A stretch of DNA of 64,000 nt from Eulemur rufifrons (taxonomy: Eukaryota; Chordata; Mammalia; Primates; Lemuridae). The translations under genes and the position numbers were made by a program. Under the pieces are notes generated by a model. The model saw only the letters and a list, made by a program, of their open reading frames with translations. It had not been told where the DNA came from and did no database searches. Shown piece after piece: positions 61,747-64,000 of this stretch; the first letter of the stretch is position 1, and every line of letters begins with the position of its first letter. The stretch spans positions 52,162,001 through 52,226,000 of the forward strand of contig NC_091010.1 of NCBI RefSeq assembly GCF_041146395.1, written 5' to 3'.

Positions 61747-62889
61747 TAGGAGGTGACTGGTAGCATGACAAGAAGCATGATTGGGCCGGGAAGCCTATGT
61801 TGGTAACCAGTGTTTTATGCTTCTCTGCTCCTGACACTTACAGACACCAGCTCCTACTACAGCTAACCCTGTGCTGTTTTATGTCCCTACTTGATTGTAA
61901 ACTCAGAGATTATGTCTGAATCATCATCATTATATACAAAAATGTTTACTGAATGACATCCAATTAAAGATTTCATTGTGAAATGTCAATAGCAAAAGCC
62001 AATTTGATGAGAAAAAGGTAACCAATTTTACACCAAATTTTGTCTCATAATAGGTAAGAAAAAAAAAAAAAACTGTGGATAAGTTGACTCTAAGTTGTGC
62101 CTCTCATAGAGTTTGTTACAGTACACAGCAATGTGGTCCCTTAGGGCACAAGTGGCCAAGTGTCACTGCTGATCTCAAACAAAGGATGGGATGCTGGGAA
62201 CCAGAGCTCACCTGCCCGTTGGGATTGGGTAACTAGAGAGCCTTGGGACCTGGAAGGTATTAACCTCACCACCACTGTTGCTACAACCTTGCCCTGAGAA
62301 ATGTCGAGCCATCCTGTGCATTTTGTATTTAGCTGACTATGCCATGCAGCAGCCTAGAAGCACTGATGAGCAGTAGTTTCTAGCCTGCTGGACAGCTGTT
62401 AGAAAGGTGGAGGCTCGGGGCATCTAATCTCTAGACAGTAAGTGCAGAGATAAATCAGCCTGGAAGGTTGGTTATTGCTGAGCTAATGCCTGGTTGATAA
62501 ATCACCTGGGGGAGTTAGACAGCTACCTGGCAGACCTGTGGGGACATGGGTCCCTAGAAGGCTGCAGACAAAAAGAGGTGGGAAGTGGGTTCATTAAAGA
62601 GTGTAAGTCATCTCTCTTGGACAATGAATGAGAGAAACCAGTTGTCACACCAGGGACAGATGGCTCCAAGGGCAGAGAGGCCCATTCCAGGTAGGCCTAT
62701 AGTCTAGCAGCTGTGCCTCCTGGTGGCCAAAGTGTTTACCACCAATAATGTCACAGATGCCATGGAACCAGAGGTGCCCAAAGGCACATGCAAATCCCTC
62801 CTTTCTACACCAACGTTGTATCCTTACCTATTTCTCCTTGGAATAAGGCAAAGGATGGCAGTAGAGTGGAGTGGGTAGGGAACCACAAA

Positions 62890-63110
62890 ATCAAGATTCA
62901 CACCTTGCTGGCCTGACTCTAAACCTGATTTTTAACTGTATGACCTTAGTAAGTTACCTAATATCTCTATGTTCAGTTTCTTCACCTGCAAAACGGGAGG
63001 GAAATCACAGTTCCAACATCACGAGCTTACTTTGGGTATTAAATGTGTTAAGTATTGCAAGGCACTGAAAGGAGTGCCTAGAACATTGTAAGAGCTAGAT
63101 AAATATCAAC
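62890..63110 (+). mobile_element. MIR SINE
   Basis: 'ctggcctgactctaaacctgatttttaactgtatgaccttagtaagttacctaatatctctatgttcagtttcttcacctgcaaaacggg', ending 'ggagtgcctagaacattgtaagagctagataaat'. Confidence 0.75.
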
Positions 63111-64000
63111 AAAGGCAATGGCACGAGGATGGGGAAGACCAGCTCTTTGCCAAGAGGCTAGATGAGAGATCTCTTTTCTGAGCAGGGGTTATCCGAATGC
63201 CTTTGTCCCACCATCTTTTTGTGTCATGTGGCATCATGTGTTAGGAGCAAGAAAGAATGTACAAAAAACTAAATTGATTTTCTTCTGGGGCTAAGAAGAT
63301 GCCCCAGGAAAGTTTAACTCATCTCTGATTTTCTGTGTGTGTGTAATAAGCTCAAGCAGCCCCGTGAGTGGCTGTCCCATTCCCCTGCTCACTCATGAAA
63401 GTGGAATTGAGATGGTATTGGAAGTGGACTTTGGCCACCTGCCTGAGCCTGGAGCCAAAGCTTAAGTCTGCTTACAACACTGACAAAAACCCTCGAAAGG
63501 ATTAACACCAGCTTCAATATGAAGTAGTTCTGCTTTCTTTAACAGGCAGTAGCAACTGTGCCCCAGTTAAAGCCAGCACAAACTGGTTGCTGCCGAGATG
63601 AAGTCCAAAGTTGGCCACTGATAGACCTTTGCCCTCATTTTAATGCTAAAAGTCATGCCCAAGGGTGGAGATTTAACATGCTAACTAAACATGCGATACA
63701 CAAAGAAGCATGATTACTGGAGGGGGGCAGATGCCAACAAATCCCCACCTCTGCATGCTATGATTTCAGTGCTGATGCTAAACTTTCTCTTTCTCTTTCT
63801 ATCCTTTAAAAGTTCCCCAGCTCTGTGTTCGGAGAGCCAGTCTGGTTGCTCTTAACCAGCATTGTTTCCCTTTTTTTCAAGCAAAAGCCCCAAATTAAGA
63901 CTTACCTGCCTAAATCTTTCCAATTTCATGCCAATTTCTATTGACTCAGGGACCAAGATCCTGAAGTCTGGTATCAGAATGGGCAGGGGCGGGGGCTGTG

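Larger units (their letters stand above)
59327..64000 (-). other. SORCS1: SORCS1 intron above exon A (partial)
   Basis: At least 4.7 kb, with MIR (59500-59690, 60905-61025, 62890-63110), L2 (60470-60830) and a truncated Alu (61475-61746). The next upstream exon, which must end in phase 0 before ATGVP, was not recognised. Confidence 0.75.

Noticed and set aside
63906..64000. Possible upstream SORCS1 exon on minus: a donor GTAAGT at 63900-63905 after an open frame ending ESIEIGMKLERFRQ
   Set aside because: The residues do not match any SorCS1 region I know, the phase cannot be checked at the other end because the window stops, and a GTAAGT can occur by chance.

Overview
The window is nuclear DNA of a strepsirrhine primate, most likely a lemur. 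Two things point there. The coding exons are those of SORCS1, a vertebrate VPS10-domain sorting receptor. The young repeats are primate Alu dimers and an L1 3' end of the lemur type: the right Alu arm at 61620-61700 carries the 'gctaggctgacgccacggca' wording of strepsirrhine Alus, and the L1 tails at 43275-43858 and 51879-52503 share one lineage-specific 3' end. No bacterial, CRISPR or operon features are present.

Gene content: only one gene can be supported, the 3' end of SORCS1 on the minus strand. Reading from high to low coordinate, its exons are A (59195-59326, luminal membrane-proximal), B (49819-49918, luminal), C (39977-40082, transmembrane), and then a cluster that supplies alternative cytoplasmic tails. 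Exon D (39705-39865) can be read through to a stop at 39697 or spliced on. Exon E (to stop 38062, acceptor at 38194) carries a proline/serine-rich tail. Exon F (37853-37917) carries a short tail ending YVNV. All junctions have AG/GT signals and the phases fit: C to D, C to E and D to F all stay in frame. The 5' exons lie beyond base 64000. The 3' UTR probably runs down to a variant poly(A) signal near 34553.

Layout: 1-34500 is gene-free DNA downstream of SORCS1. It holds a 5'-part-only L1 (1-3365), MIR and L2 fragments, antisense L1 3' ends, an L1 split by a MaLR LTR (14770-15970), an Alu with an expanded GAAA tract, a decayed hAT transposase gene with a small hAT MITE inserted in it (23060-23960), and Alu copies. 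34535-37917 is the likely SORCS1 3' UTR and last exon. 37918-40082 is the tail-choice region, about 2.2 kb. 40083-64000 is three long introns (one of them partial) with L1, Alu, MIR and L2 insertions, including a 5'-inverted L1 and a 5'-truncated Alu, both with clear target-site duplications.

How it works together: exons A-C give one luminal stalk and membrane anchor. The choice among D-readthrough, D+F and E then decides which sorting and signalling motifs the receptor shows to the cytosol (YAQM in D, PxxP-like stretches in E, YVNV at the C-terminus of F). That choice is the most interesting biology in the window. No wholly undescribed system was found.
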